Assembly: GCF_000242635.2 (NCBI RefSeq)
Contig: NC_017770.1
Location: 3,546,669 to 3,610,668, forward strand
Length of the DNA: 64,000 nt
Origin: Solitalea canadensis DSM 3403
Lineage (GTDB): Bacteria > Bacteroidota > Bacteroidia > Sphingobacteriales > Sphingobacteriaceae
Reading direction: 5' to 3'
Position numbers and translations under genes: made by a program. Positions 36,591 through 46,501 of this stretch are shown here, in pieces (position 1 is the first letter of the stretch; every line of letters starts with the position of its first letter). The notes beneath the pieces were generated by a model, which worked only from the letters and a program-made list of their open reading frames with translations, was not told the origin of the DNA and searched no databases.

Positions 36591-36926
36591 ATCTCCTTTT
36601 AAACAACTCTCCGTTTAGGGATCGTTGTCGTTTGGGACTGCAAAAGTAGAAATCAATTTTATTTATGCAAAAACTTTTTTCACTTTTTCTGAAGGCTTTT
36701 TAAAACCTTCTGATTGTCAGTCTCAAATTTTTTTATTTCAAATTTTAAAAGAAGCCCTTCTGGCCTCTAAGCGGGTGCAAAGATAGTATTTACCTCCATT
36801 TTAAGAAATTGTTAATTAAAAAAACTAATAAAATTTACAATATCCCCGATCCTCCATACCATGAGCTACTGTTTAAGCGTTATTTAGAAATCTTCATCAC
36901 GCCTACTGACTATCAACCTTTTAACT
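36591..36926. other. Intergenic region between tRNA-Gln and the first DUF2723 gene
   Basis: This 336-bp stretch has no protein gene. It holds the tRNA promoter (36641-36671), a small stem with arms GAAGG/CCTTC around 36691-36710, and a second -7-like octamer TATCTTTG on the minus strand (36785-36778) without a good -33 partner. No clear promoter for the plus-strand gene at 36927 was found. Confidence 0.5.
36641..36671 (-). promoter_or_regulatory. Predicted promoter for tRNA-Gln
   Basis: On the minus strand TTTG (36671-36668), 19 bp, then TACTTTTG (36648-36641) match the Bacteroidota consensus exactly. The predicted start, near 36634, is about 45 bp before the tRNA 5' end. Confidence 0.7.
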
Positions 36927-39900
36927 ATGACAAACTACGCTAAACTAAACAATGTGCTTGGCTGGCTTGCTTTTATGATTGCAGCCATCGTGTATTCGCT
37001 AACCATGGAACGAACTGTAAGTTACTGGGATTGTGGAGAATTTGTAGCTTCTGTTTATAAACTCCAGGTTTGCCATCAACCGGGCGCTCCGCTCTATTTA
37101 ATAATCAGCAAAATACTATCATTGTTATCGGGAGATTCAACTCAAGTTGCCTGGTGGATCAATTTAGGTTCCGTTCTTGCGAGTGCCGCAACAATTATGT
37201 TTTTGTTCTGGACCATTACCCACCTTGCAAAGAAACTCCTAAAAACCGATCAACAACTAGGCACAATTCAGTTAATCACCATATTTGGGGCTGGTTTTAC
37301 AGGTGCCCTTGCATACGCCTTTTCCGATACTTTCTGGTTTTCTGCAGTGGAGGCCGAGGTATATGCCCTGTCATCGCTATTCACAGCCATTACTTTCTGG
37401 GCAATCTTAAAATGGGAAAACGAGGCAGATCAACCCAGAGCAAATAGATGGTTACTATTTATTGCCTACTTAATTGGGCTATCAATTGGCGTGCATTTAC
37501 TCAACTTGCTGGCTATTCCGGCAGTTGGAATGGTTTATTATTTCAAAAAAATAAACAAAGGCTGGAAGGGAGCCTTGTTAACATTTGTTATATCCTGCCT
37601 AATATTAGTTTTCATTCAATATGGAGTTATCCCTGGTACAGTTTCACTCGCTGCAAAATTTGAGCTGCTATTCGTGAATGGAATTGCCCTTTCATTTGGA
37701 AGCGGGGTAACGTTTTTTATCATTTTACTAGCTGTTAGTTTTGCATGGATACTCCATTATTCATTCAAAAAGCAAAAGGTTTGGTTAAACACCGCTACAT
37801 TATGTTTATGCTTTATTTATATCGGCTATGCTTCATATGCATTGATCATTATCAGGGCAAAAGCTGATACAAGTTTAAATAACACATCTCCGGACAATAT
37901 ATTCTCTTTTTTAGACTACCTGAACCGTGAGCAGTTTGGGGCCGGAGACGAGTTGGTTGTTGGGCCGACTTTTACTAGCAAAATTTATTATACTAAGTCT
38001 GACCAGAATATATACGTTAAAGGGGATAGCAAGTATGAAGTTGTGGGTAAAAAGTATGAGAAAAAAATCCCGGACGGACAGAAAATGCTTTTTCCAAGAA
38101 TTGCCAACCAGAAGTATGAGAGTTTTTATCGTTCATGGCTAAATAAACCTTCAGGTAATCCCAACTTTGGAGATAACATCAACTACTTCACCACTTATCA
38201 GCTAGGTCATTTATACTGGCGCTATTTTATGTGGAATTTTGCAGGTCGACAAAATAACATTCAAGGTGAGGGCGAACCCAACAAAGGAAACTGGGTAAGT
38301 GGGGTTAAGCCAATTGACGCCATCGCATTGGGAGACCAAAGTCAACTCCCTCCTAGCATTGCTAATAATGAAGCCTATAACAGGTTATATTTTCTTCCTT
38401 TGCTATTAGGTATTGCAGGGCTTATCTATCAACTTAAAAAGAATAATAAAGACTTTATAGCCACTGCATTGCTATTTCTTTTTACAGGTATTGCAATAAT
38501 TATTTACCTCAATCAAACCCCGCAGCAGGTACGTGATCGGGATTATGCTTATGCTGCTTCATTTTACGCTTTTGCCATTTGGATTGGATTAGGCGTTTTA
38601 TTTATAAAAGATTTCTTGAGTAAGCGATGGAACAATGTAGCGATAGCTAGTCTTAGTTCGGCGATCTGCATGGTAGCGGTTCCGATTTTAATGTTGAACC
38701 AGGAATGGGATGACCATGATCGTTCTCAGCGTACACTTGTTCGCGATATTGCCAAAAACACACTCGACAGTTGTGCTCCCAATGCAATTCTTTTCGTTGC
38801 CGGAGATAATGAAACTTTTCCATTGTGGTATATGCAGGAAGTTGAAAACTATCGTCCGGATATCCGTATTGTCAATCTGCAACTAATTGGGATGGGATGG
38901 TATGGCAAACAACTATTAAAACCGGTAAATAAAGCTGCCGAAGTAAAGTTGTCATACACCTACAAGCAATTTGCCAACAGTAACAGAGACTATACCCCTT
39001 TATTTGATCAGCATATTAAAGATCCGGTTGAACTGCAGGAGTTATTAGATTTTATAGGAAGTGATGATGAACGAGCTAAAGCACAATTAGACTCAGGAGA
39101 CTTTATCAATTACTTGCCAACAAAACAATTGAAGTTAACAGTTAATAAGCAAAAGATGGTTAACAATGGAACCGTACCTAAGGCCGATGAAAATAAAGTT
39201 GTTAATGAAATGGTTTGGCAATTACCGCAGGATATGTTACTAAAAAATCAATTGTTAACGCTAAACATTATCGCTAATAATATAGAGAATCGGCCGATTT
39301 ACTTTCACCAGTTCCTGGGAGAAGAAGATTTTTGCGGACTCGATAATTACTTCCGCAAAGATGGAATCGTTTATCGTTTGGTACCAATTAAGGATGATGG
39401 AATAAACCATGGTATTGCCGAGAAAGGCAGCGTAAATACTTCGATCTTATATAGCAACCTGATGAATAAATATACCTGGGGTACTATAAACAATGGAAAA
39501 ACATACATTGATCCTACTTTTGCGCGCAATGTAAGTTGGTATAGAGATTCCTATAATGTATTGGCAAAGGCACTATTAAACGAAGGCAAAGTAAAAGAAT
39601 GTGAAAAGATACTTGATCGGATGGAACATGATCTACCCGTGAGCAATACTGGAATAGGTTTATCCCAATTTACCCGTCTTGATACCTCTACCTTATACTA
39701 CAACTGCAAAGCTTTAAAAAAAGCAAATGCTATAGTACAGGACACCAGCGAGTATATTACTAAAGAATTAAATTACCTGTATGCTATCCGTGGCAAAGAC
39801 AGCAAGTTTGTTGCTAATGAAGTGCAGACTGGATTATATATTTTGCAGTTATTAGCTGAAGAAAGCCGCAAACACGGACAAACTGCACTTAGTAACAAGA

Positions 39901-39950
39901 TTGAAACAAGACTGGGTGAATTTGTTCAAAAGTTTGGCCTTAATGGATAA
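36927..39950 (+). CDS. DUF2723 family polytopic membrane protein (GT-C-like), paralogue 1
   Basis: The protein is 1007 residues. The N-terminal half has about ten or more membrane segments and the family opening SYWDCGEFVASVYKLQVCHQ, where the Asp/Glu pair in the first outer loop resembles that of GT-C glycosyltransferases such as protein O-mannosyltransferases. The motif TPQQVRDRDYAYAASFYAFA is conserved with the paralogue. The second half is a large soluble domain ending in TPR-like helices. The family is usually described as probable protein O-mannosyltransferases or TMEM260-like; acceptor and sugar are unknown. A terminator separates it from the paralogue. Confidence 0.85.
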   Translation: MTNYAKLNNVLGWLAFMIAAIVYSLTMERTVSYWDCGEFVASVYKLQVCHQPGAPLYLIISKILSLLSGDSTQVAWWINLGSVLASAATIMFLFWTITHLAKKLLKTDQQLGTIQLITIFGAGFTGALAYAFSDTFWFSAVEAEVYALSSLFTAITFWAILKWENEADQPRANRWLLFIAYLIGLSIGVHLLNLLAIPAVGMVYYFKKINKGWKGALLTFVISCLILVFIQYGVIPGTVSLAAKFELLFVNGIALSFGSGVTFFIILLAVSFAWILHYSFKKQKVWLNTATLCLCFIYIGYASYALIIIRAKADTSLNNTSPDNIFSFLDYLNREQFGAGDELVVGPTFTSKIYYTKSDQNIYVKGDSKYEVVGKKYEKKIPDGQKMLFPRIANQKYESFYRSWLNKPSGNPNFGDNINYFTTYQLGHLYWRYFMWNFAGRQNNIQGEGEPNKGNWVSGVKPIDAIALGDQSQLPPSIANNEAYNRLYFLPLLLGIAGLIYQLKKNNKDFIATALLFLFTGIAIIIYLNQTPQQVRDRDYAYAASFYAFAIWIGLGVLFIKDFLSKRWNNVAIASLSSAICMVAVPILMLNQEWDDHDRSQRTLVRDIAKNTLDSCAPNAILFVAGDNETFPLWYMQEVENYRPDIRIVNLQLIGMGWYGKQLLKPVNKAAEVKLSYTYKQFANSNRDYTPLFDQHIKDPVELQELLDFIGSDDERAKAQLDSGDFINYLPTKQLKLTVNKQKMVNNGTVPKADENKVVNEMVWQLPQDMLLKNQLLTLNIIANNIENRPIYFHQFLGEEDFCGLDNYFRKDGIVYRLVPIKDDGINHGIAEKGSVNTSILYSNLMNKYTWGTINNGKTYIDPTFARNVSWYRDSYNVLAKALLNEGKVKECEKILDRMEHDLPVSNTGIGLSQFTRLDTSTLYYNCKALKKANAIVQDTSEYITKELNYLYAIRGKDSKFVANEVQTGLYILQLLAEESRKHGQTALSNKIETRLGEFVQKFGLNG

Positions 39951-40031
39951 AACATAATCACAAGCGTTTTTTATCCTGTTGATTACTGCATTTAGTAATT
40001 TGAAAAAACTGAATAATATTCAGGAAACAAC

Positions 40032-40064
40032 AAATGAGTCGTAAAAATCACTTGCGACTCATTT
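40032..40064 (+). terminator. Terminator between the two DUF2723 genes
   Basis: AAATGAGTCG (40032-40041) and CGACTCATTT (40055-40064) form a 10-bp stem with a 13-nt loop, followed by ATTTTT. It suggests that the two paralogues are transcribed separately. Confidence 0.75.
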
Positions 40065-40148
40065 ATTTTTCCTTACACCACAAAATAATTTCTAAATTCG
40101 GCGTTTTGAAATAGAGTAAAAATAAAAACCTTAGGTTGAACATAAATT

Positions 40149-43100
40149 ATGACAAATTACACACGGTTAAATAACCTGTTTGGATGGATTACCTTCCTCA
40201 TTGCAACTACCGTTTACACATTAACCCTTGAACCTACCGGAAGCTTTTGGGATTGCGGAGAGTTTATTTCATCAGCATTTAAATTACAAGTTTGCCATCA
40301 ACCGGGAGCTCCTTTGTTCCTGATGATCTCTAAAGTGCTTTCTTTATTTGCCGGTGACGTTACTCAGGTTGCCTGGTGGACCAACTTTGGTTCTGCTGTA
40401 TCGAGTGGTGCAACTATTATGTTCTTGTTCTGGAGCATTACACACCTGGCTAAGAAACTAATTTTTACTGAAGGCTCAACAATCAATGGCGGACAAACAC
40501 TTGCTATTATTGGAGCTGGTTTGGTTGGCTCATTAGCTTACACTTTTTCAGATACATTTTGGTTTTCGGCAGTTGAGTCGGAGGTGTATGCCATGTCTTC
40601 ATTATGTACAGCAATTGTTTTCTGGGCTATTTTAAAGTGGGAAAATGAAGCTAACGATAAACATGCTGATCGTTGGTTGATATTTATCGCTTACATGATG
40701 GGATTATCAATAGGTGTTCACTTGCTGAACTTATTGGCCATCCCTGCTCTTGCATTTGTTTATTATTTCAAAAAACACGAAGCAACAACGAAAGGTGTAC
40801 TATTCACATTCATTATTTCTTGTGTCATTTTAGTTTTTGTACAATACGGACTTATACCGGGTACTATTTCATTTGCTGCTAAGTTCGACTTATTCTTTGT
40901 TAACAGCTTGGGAATGAACTTTGGTACCGGAGTTGTTGTGTTTGGAATTTTGTTTGTTTTACTATTAGTAAGCCTTCTTCTTTATAGCATTTCAAAAAGC
41001 AACATTCAACTTTATATTGCAGCTATCAGCTTAGGCCTTATTTTATTTTTGGGATGGGGAATTATTGCTGGCTTTTTATATTTAATCGCAGCTGCCGTTA
41101 CACTATTCTATTGGAAACCAGCTGTTAACCAATACATTTTAAACACCGCTGTACTTTGTACAATGTTTATTATGATTGGTTATGCTTCTTTTGCAATGAT
41201 CGTTATCCGTGCAAAAGCAAATCCTAACTTAAACAATAATGATCCTTCAAATGCCTATAGCTTCTTGAGTTATTTAAATCGTGAGCAATATGGCGATCGC
41301 CCGTTAGGTTTCGGTCCTTATTACTCTGCCGAAATGACTGGTCAGGAAAAAGGTGATATGATCTACCGTAAAGGCGATCATAAATATGAAGAAGTTGGTC
41401 AAAAACCAATTCCTGTTTATGATAAAAACAAGACTATTCCTTTCCCTCGTATTTATAGTGATGATGCAAATCACGTTCAGTTTTATAAAAGCTGGTTAGG
41501 AATTAAAGGGGAACCAACTTACTTTGACAACATAAGCTTCTTTGTAAGTTACCAGGTTAACTATATGTACTTCCGTTACTTTATGTGGAACTTCGCCGGG
41601 CGTCAGAATGATGTTCAAGGAGCAGGAAGTGTGCACGAAGGGAACTGGATCAGTGGAATAAAACCAATAGATGCTGTTCGCTTAGGCAACCAGAATCAAT
41701 TGCCTAAGAGTATTACGGAAAACAAAGCTTACAATAGATTATACTTCTTACCATTGATTTTAGGATTAGTTGGTTTATTCTTCCAGTATAAACGTAACCT
41801 AAAAGATTTCTCAGTAGTATTTCTACTATTCTTTATGACAGGGTTAGCTATTGTACTTTATCTAAATCAAACTCCTTTACAGCCACGTGAGCGTGATTAT
41901 GCTTACGCAGGATCTTTTTATGCTTTCACCATCTGGATTGGACTTGGTGTATTAGCAATTTATGAGTTCTTAGCTAAACGAATTAACTTAATGGCTTCTG
42001 CCGGAATCGCTACGGTGATTTGCCTGGTTGCAGTTCCGTATGTAATGGCAAAAGAAGAATGGGATGATCATGATCGTTCTAATCGCTACACTTCACGTGA
42101 TCTTGCGGCTAATTACCTGAACAGCTGTGCTCCAAATGCCATTATCTTCACTTACGGTGATAACGACACCTATCCTCTTTGGTATTGCCAGGAAGTTGAG
42201 AATATCCGTCCGGATATCCGTATTGTAAACTTAAGTTTATTAGGTACAGATTGGTATGGTCGTCAGATGAAAGGTAAAATGAATGAATCTGCTCCAATAA
42301 AGATTTCATTAGATAATCATCAGTTTGCAGCAGGTATTCGTGATTATACACCTTTGTTTGAACAAAACATACAAGGTAATGCCGAATTAAAAGAGGTAAT
42401 GCAGTTTGTGGGAAGTGATAGTCAGGATGCAAAAGCGCAGACCCAAAGCGGCGAGTATATCAATTACTTACCAACTAAAAACTTTAAAATTACAGTTGAT
42501 AAAGATGCTGTGATCAAAAACAAAGTGGTTGATCCGTCTCAGTATAACAAAATTCTACCTGAGATTGACTGGACCTACCCTTCAAATGGTTTATACAAAA
42601 ATGACCTATTAGCATTAGACATTATTGCTAATAACATATGGGAACGCCCTATTTACTTTGCTATTACTGTTCCAGACCGTAACTTCTATGGGTTACAGAA
42701 ATTCTTCCAAAATGAAGGCTTTGCTTATCGTTTAGTTCCAATGAAGAGCGATTCAACAGAAGCTGTTTTAGGTCGTGAAGGAAGCGTTAACAGCAACATT
42801 CTTTATAATAACATTCACAATAAATTTAAGTGGGGTAATTATAACAGCGGTAAAATTTACGTTGATCCGGAAAGCTCACGCATGACCACAACTTGTAAGA
42901 GCACCTTCACTATTTTAGCTCAAGCCTGTTTAAATGAAGGCAAAATTGATTCTTGTGTGAAGACATTGGATAAAATGAATGAATCTATTCCATTCATCAA
43001 TAATCAAATTGGCTATAATCTAGTACCAGATTTAATGGCAGCAGATCTTTACTATAAATCAAAAGTCCCTGCCAAAGCCAACAAACAGATTGAACTGGTA

Positions 43101-43310
43101 AATAACTTTATCACTAATCAGTTGGATTACTATCATTCATTAGGAATGCCTCGAATGGGTCGTTTTGGTGAAGAGATCAATTTCGGACTCAGTTTAATCC
43201 ATGAACTTGCTGATATGGCTTCGAAAAATAACCAGCCAGCATTAGCTCAGAAATTACAAAATGAATTAAAAACACTAGAAGGTAAATTTAGCGCAGTGCT
43301 AGAAGAATAA
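40149..43310 (+). CDS. DUF2723 family polytopic membrane protein (GT-C-like), paralogue 2
   Basis: The 1053-residue protein is similar to the gene before it over its full length: GSFWDCGEFISSAFKLQVCH near the N-terminus, TPLQPRERDYAYAGSFYAFT in the middle, and EEWDDHDRSNRYTSRDLAAN in the soluble part. It is longer mainly by an added pair of membrane segments (SLGLILFLGWGIIAGFLYLI, about residues 300-320). It probably acts in the envelope as a glycosyltransferase. It may have a different acceptor from paralogue 1; this is inference. Confidence 0.85.
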   Translation: MTNYTRLNNLFGWITFLIATTVYTLTLEPTGSFWDCGEFISSAFKLQVCHQPGAPLFLMISKVLSLFAGDVTQVAWWTNFGSAVSSGATIMFLFWSITHLAKKLIFTEGSTINGGQTLAIIGAGLVGSLAYTFSDTFWFSAVESEVYAMSSLCTAIVFWAILKWENEANDKHADRWLIFIAYMMGLSIGVHLLNLLAIPALAFVYYFKKHEATTKGVLFTFIISCVILVFVQYGLIPGTISFAAKFDLFFVNSLGMNFGTGVVVFGILFVLLLVSLLLYSISKSNIQLYIAAISLGLILFLGWGIIAGFLYLIAAAVTLFYWKPAVNQYILNTAVLCTMFIMIGYASFAMIVIRAKANPNLNNNDPSNAYSFLSYLNREQYGDRPLGFGPYYSAEMTGQEKGDMIYRKGDHKYEEVGQKPIPVYDKNKTIPFPRIYSDDANHVQFYKSWLGIKGEPTYFDNISFFVSYQVNYMYFRYFMWNFAGRQNDVQGAGSVHEGNWISGIKPIDAVRLGNQNQLPKSITENKAYNRLYFLPLILGLVGLFFQYKRNLKDFSVVFLLFFMTGLAIVLYLNQTPLQPRERDYAYAGSFYAFTIWIGLGVLAIYEFLAKRINLMASAGIATVICLVAVPYVMAKEEWDDHDRSNRYTSRDLAANYLNSCAPNAIIFTYGDNDTYPLWYCQEVENIRPDIRIVNLSLLGTDWYGRQMKGKMNESAPIKISLDNHQFAAGIRDYTPLFEQNIQGNAELKEVMQFVGSDSQDAKAQTQSGEYINYLPTKNFKITVDKDAVIKNKVVDPSQYNKILPEIDWTYPSNGLYKNDLLALDIIANNIWERPIYFAITVPDRNFYGLQKFFQNEGFAYRLVPMKSDSTEAVLGREGSVNSNILYNNIHNKFKWGNYNSGKIYVDPESSRMTTTCKSTFTILAQACLNEGKIDSCVKTLDKMNESIPFINNQIGYNLVPDLMAADLYYKSKVPAKANKQIELVNNFITNQLDYYHSLGMPRMGRFGEEINFGLSLIHELADMASKNNQPALAQKLQNELKTLEGKFSAVLEE

Positions 43311-43329
43311 ACCTGACAGATAGATTTAT

Positions 43330-43372
43330 AAAGAGAAAGGCCATACAGAAATTCTGCATGGCCTTTCTCTTT
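43330..43372. terminator. Bidirectional terminator after the DUF2723 pair
   Basis: Arms at 43330-43344 and 43358-43372 (core GAGAAAGGCCAT) are a perfect 15-bp stem with an inner small stem CAGA/TCTG, followed by TTTT. It serves the plus-strand DUF2723 gene. Confidence 0.85.
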
Positions 43373-43466
43373 TATTTGTTTTGAAGTATTAAAAAGTTCT
43401 CAATGAAAATGTTTTTACGGTCTTGTATAGAACACATTCAATCTTAACTAAGCTCTCTTAATAAGA

Positions 43467-44318
43467 TTAAAAACTTAATTTACAAACAACCGGAAAGTGA
43501 TCTGATGGAAAACGTTGCTCTTGTGTATCAGTAAGAACACCGTATTTCAATACATCAAACAAACTATTTACAAAAACGAAATCGATACGTTCTTTTATCG
43601 GATCATTATATTTAAATGCATTAAATGTTCCATTCGGACCATAAGGTTTTGTTTTAGAGATCAGTTTTGCATCATTAAATCGCTCAGTAATTGTTCCGTA
43701 AGCTTTAGTTTCAGGACTTGAGTTAAAATCACCAGTAACAACTACCGGAATATTCCCTGAAACCAATTCTTCAATTTTTTCAAGAATTAATTTAGCAGAG
43801 TTTTCTCTCGCCTTCTCACTTATATGATCGAAATGAGTATTAAACATGAAGAATGATTTCCCAGAACTAATTTCTTTAAAATAAGCCCACGTACAAACTC
43901 TAGGATAAGCAGCGTCCCATCCTTTTGAAGGTTTCTCAGGAGTTGGTGAAAGCCAGAATGTACCTGTTTTGATTACCGAATATTTTTTAGTGTTATAAAA
44001 AATAGCCGAATATTCTCCACCATGCTTCCCGTCATCACGACCAGCACCCACATAATCAAATCCTGGAATTGAATCCAGATCCATCATTTGATCATATAAA
44101 GCTTCCTGTACTCCAAAAATATCAAAACCGTGATATTGAATAAGACCCATTACCCATTCTTTACGGTTTGGCCATGCATTAACTCCGTCAGATGCGATAT
44201 TCAGCCTTAAGTTGTAAGTAGCTAAGGTAACTTCGCTCTTACCCTGACCGAACATAAACAAAGGATTAAGCAATAAAATAAGTAGAAGAAAGCGTTTAAG
44301 AAAGATAGTTTGTCTCAT
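43467..44318 (-). CDS. Secreted endonuclease/exonuclease/phosphatase family protein
   Basis: The 283-residue protein has a signal peptide (FLLLILLLNPLFMFGQ). The DNase I-like fold motifs are complete: ATYNLR (Asn), GVQEAL (Glu, metal), FNTHFDH, VVTGDFNSSPE (Asp/Asn) and FPSDHFPVVCKL (Asp/His). Members cleave phosphodiesters in nucleic acids, lipids or sugar phosphates; the substrate cannot be told here. It stands alone. Confidence 0.9.
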   Translation of the reverse strand: MRQTIFLKRFLLLILLLNPLFMFGQGKSEVTLATYNLRLNIASDGVNAWPNRKEWVMGLIQYHGFDIFGVQEALYDQMMDLDSIPGFDYVGAGRDDGKHGGEYSAIFYNTKKYSVIKTGTFWLSPTPEKPSKGWDAAYPRVCTWAYFKEISSGKSFFMFNTHFDHISEKARENSAKLILEKIEELVSGNIPVVVTGDFNSSPETKAYGTITERFNDAKLISKTKPYGPNGTFNAFKYNDPIKERIDFVFVNSLFDVLKYGVLTDTQEQRFPSDHFPVVCKLSF

Positions 44319-44428
44319 TATATGGAATATTAAAAATTACAAAAACAATATTCAGTTATTTTTTTATAAGTATAAGTATATATACAAATATATTACAACG
44401 CTCAAACTTAAAACATGACATTAAACTA

Positions 44429-44463
44429 AAAAAGCTACTCTACGTTAAATAGAATAGCTTTTT
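44429..44463 (-). terminator. Terminator after the 44.5-kb lipoprotein gene
   Basis: AAAAAGCTA (44429-44437) and TAGCTTTTT (44455-44463) pair, with an inner TCTA/TAGA extension. It lies 19 bp beyond the stop of the minus-strand gene. Confidence 0.65.
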
Positions 44464-44482
44464 AGTCTGGCTGAACTATGAT

Positions 44483-44956
44483 TTATTTAGTTATGGGCAA
44501 AACTGTGTTCATGACTACTTTTGTAGTAGGGCTGAATTTTCGATTTATGGTCGCCATACGATTATCATCACTAGGGCGCTTAAACACAAACTCATTATCG
44601 GTTAAGCTTACAATTTGAATTTCTTCACGAATTGAATCTCTGTGATCTGGAAGACCAACCGGGTAAGCAATATAAAGCTTGTTGTTGGTTTTCAAACTCC
44701 ACTTGCCTTTATAGTTATAGACGGTGTCACGACTATTGATCATCTGTTTGGTACATGTAAAATCTTTAGAGAAATTGTAAGTCACTCTTGTAGTAATCAT
44801 ATATCCGTTTGCATTTCCACTATACTCCTCACCTTTCCAGATATAATTTGTTAATTGGTCAGCATCAACAATACCATCGTTATCATCACTTTTTTTACAT
44901 GATGCAGCTACTGTAATTCCAATAATAAGCAGCAACACCCACTTAATTTTTTTCAT
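44483..44956 (-). CDS. Small lipoprotein, lipocalin-like, unknown function
   Basis: The 157-residue protein has a lipoprotein signal (KWVLLLIIGITVAASCKKSD) with Cys at the lipobox. The rest is strand-rich (NYIWKGEEYSGNANGYMITT, KGKWSLKTNNKLYIAYPVGL), a pattern often seen in lipocalin-like Bacteroidota lipoproteins. I cannot assign a family with certainty. Confidence 0.65.
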   Translation of the reverse strand: MKKIKWVLLLIIGITVAASCKKSDDNDGIVDADQLTNYIWKGEEYSGNANGYMITTRVTYNFSKDFTCTKQMINSRDTVYNYKGKWSLKTNNKLYIAYPVGLPDHRDSIREEIQIVSLTDNEFVFKRPSDDNRMATINRKFSPTTKVVMNTVLPITK

Positions 44957-45190
44957 TTGTCGTTTAAATTTAAGAGCCTAATCTATTTGATTGAGAGGTT
45001 TCTATTTTATACGCTGAGCAATGAAACTAGTTACATAATTTTTATAATAATCTAATTATCAATACTATATATAATCAATGGTGTTTTTTATTGCTTAATA
45101 AAAAATAAAAATTATTAATAATAAAACTTAAAACTATAGCATCTTTCCAAAAATGTTGGTAGATTGAATTAGTTAAATCATTATAAACTT

Positions 45191-45694
45191 ATGCGCTCTA
45201 AAATCTCAAACTGGTTACCATCAGTATTGATACTGTTGTTAACAACCGCTATTTTAACCTCCTGTGGACCAAAAGATTCTGAAATTTCTTCAGAGGTAAA
45301 TAAAACAATTACTGCTTATGGCCCCAACGTTAGTGCTACCGTTGAAAAAGGTGTAGTAACTCTAATCGGAGAAGTGAATGACGAAAGCAGTAAGACTGCC
45401 CTTGAAGCCTCTGTAAAAGGAATTAAAGGAGTTAAATCCGTTGTCAACAATACTACTGTAAAACCAGCTCCTGCTCCAGAACCAACAGTAACGATCAATC
45501 CTGACGATGTGCTAAAAACTACTATTGAAAATTCCTTTACACAAAAAGGAATTACGGGTGTTTCGTTTGCAATTGCCGATGGCGTAGTTACACTCACAGG
45601 CAAAGTAAAGAAAGACGATCTGATGAAGGTTATGCAAGCTGTAAATGAGGCAAAGCCTCGTAAAGTAGTTAATCAACTTACAATTGTTAAATAA
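45191..45694 (+). CDS. BON-domain lipoprotein (two BON domains)
   Basis: The 167-residue protein has a lipobox in TTAILTSCGP. Two BON domains are seen: about 36-88 (VSATVEKGVVTLIGEVNDES...VKGIKGVKSVVNN) and about 103-165 (VSFAIADGVVTLTGKVKKDD). They are joined by a Pro-rich linker (KPAPAPEPT). BON domains bind phospholipid or peptidoglycan-associated surfaces. It is followed by a LysM protein after 7 bp, so the pair is probably one operon. Confidence 0.9.
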   Translation: MRSKISNWLPSVLILLLTTAILTSCGPKDSEISSEVNKTITAYGPNVSATVEKGVVTLIGEVNDESSKTALEASVKGIKGVKSVVNNTTVKPAPAPEPTVTINPDDVLKTTIENSFTQKGITGVSFAIADGVVTLTGKVKKDDLMKVMQAVNEAKPRKVVNQLTIVK

Positions 45695-45701
45695 TAGAGA
45701 C

Positions 45702-46073
45702 ATGGCACTACAAGATAAATATAAAGAGCTGATAGATTTCGCCCAAAGTAATGGAGTAAGTGATTTATCGGTACAAGAGCAAAACAATGTTTTGTATGTT
45801 ACAGGTACCGCTCCGGGAGATGGAATAAAGCAGCAGATCTGGAGTATTTATGAAAAACTGGATCCGGAAATGCGATCAGCAGATATGGTTCTAAACATCG
45901 GAGTTGCGGCAGGTGCCAGTACTACCTACACTGTACAACCAGGCGACAACTTGAGTAAGATAGCTCAAAAGTATAGTGGATTAACCTGGCAGAAAATATT
46001 TGAAGCCAATAAAGATCAGATTAGTAATCCGGACCTGATAAAACCCGGTCAAGTACTTAAGATACCTCAATAA
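45702..46073 (+). CDS. LysM domain protein with BON-like N-terminal half
   Basis: The start chosen is the ATG at 45702 (MALQDKYKELIDFAQSNGVS), giving 123 residues; an earlier in-frame start would overlap the BON gene. The N-terminal half is BON-like (DLSVQEQNNVLYVTGTAPGD). The C-terminal LysM domain (about 75-123: YTVQPGDNLSKIAQKYSGLT) would bind peptidoglycan. No signal peptide is visible. The layout resembles the E. coli YgaU/Kbp (potassium-binding, BON+LysM) family. Confidence 0.88.
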   Translation: MALQDKYKELIDFAQSNGVSDLSVQEQNNVLYVTGTAPGDGIKQQIWSIYEKLDPEMRSADMVLNIGVAAGASTTYTVQPGDNLSKIAQKYSGLTWQKIFEANKDQISNPDLIKPGQVLKIPQ

Positions 46074-46121
46074 CAATTAAAAGCCGGCTTTAGTTCGCAG
46101 GGGCGGCTTGGCTTATTTATC

Positions 46122-46478
46122 ATGGCAGTTATAACGATTAAAAAGATATATGCTCCTATTAACAAAGCTGACGGTTTTCGTGTATTTGTCGACCGACTTT
46201 GGCCCAGGGGTCTAAAAAAGGAGAATGCCCATTTTAATATATGGATGAAAGACATTGCTCCTACTCCTGAATTAAGAAAATGGTTTAACCATGAACCTGA
46301 AAAGTTTAATCTATTTGGGATTAAGTATAAGGAAGAATTACAACGTAACCCAGTAGTTCAGGAACTTTTGGATGATACACAAAACCATGCAACTGTAACA
46401 CTGCTTTATGCCGCAAAGGATGAACATTGTAATCACGCGTTGGTATTGAAAGAATATTTGGAAGGATTGCAAGGTTAA
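46122..46478 (+). CDS. DUF488 family protein
   Basis: The 118-residue protein has DGFRVFVDRLWPRGLKKENA and LLYAAKDEHCNHALVLKEYL, typical of the YeaO-like DUF488 family. It is cytoplasmic and biochemically uncharacterised. It starts 48 bp after the LysM gene and may be co-transcribed with it. Confidence 0.88.
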   Translation: MAVITIKKIYAPINKADGFRVFVDRLWPRGLKKENAHFNIWMKDIAPTPELRKWFNHEPEKFNLFGIKYKEELQRNPVVQELLDDTQNHATVTLLYAAKDEHCNHALVLKEYLEGLQG

Positions 46479-46501
46479 AAATTACAAATGGAACCTCCTG
46501 A

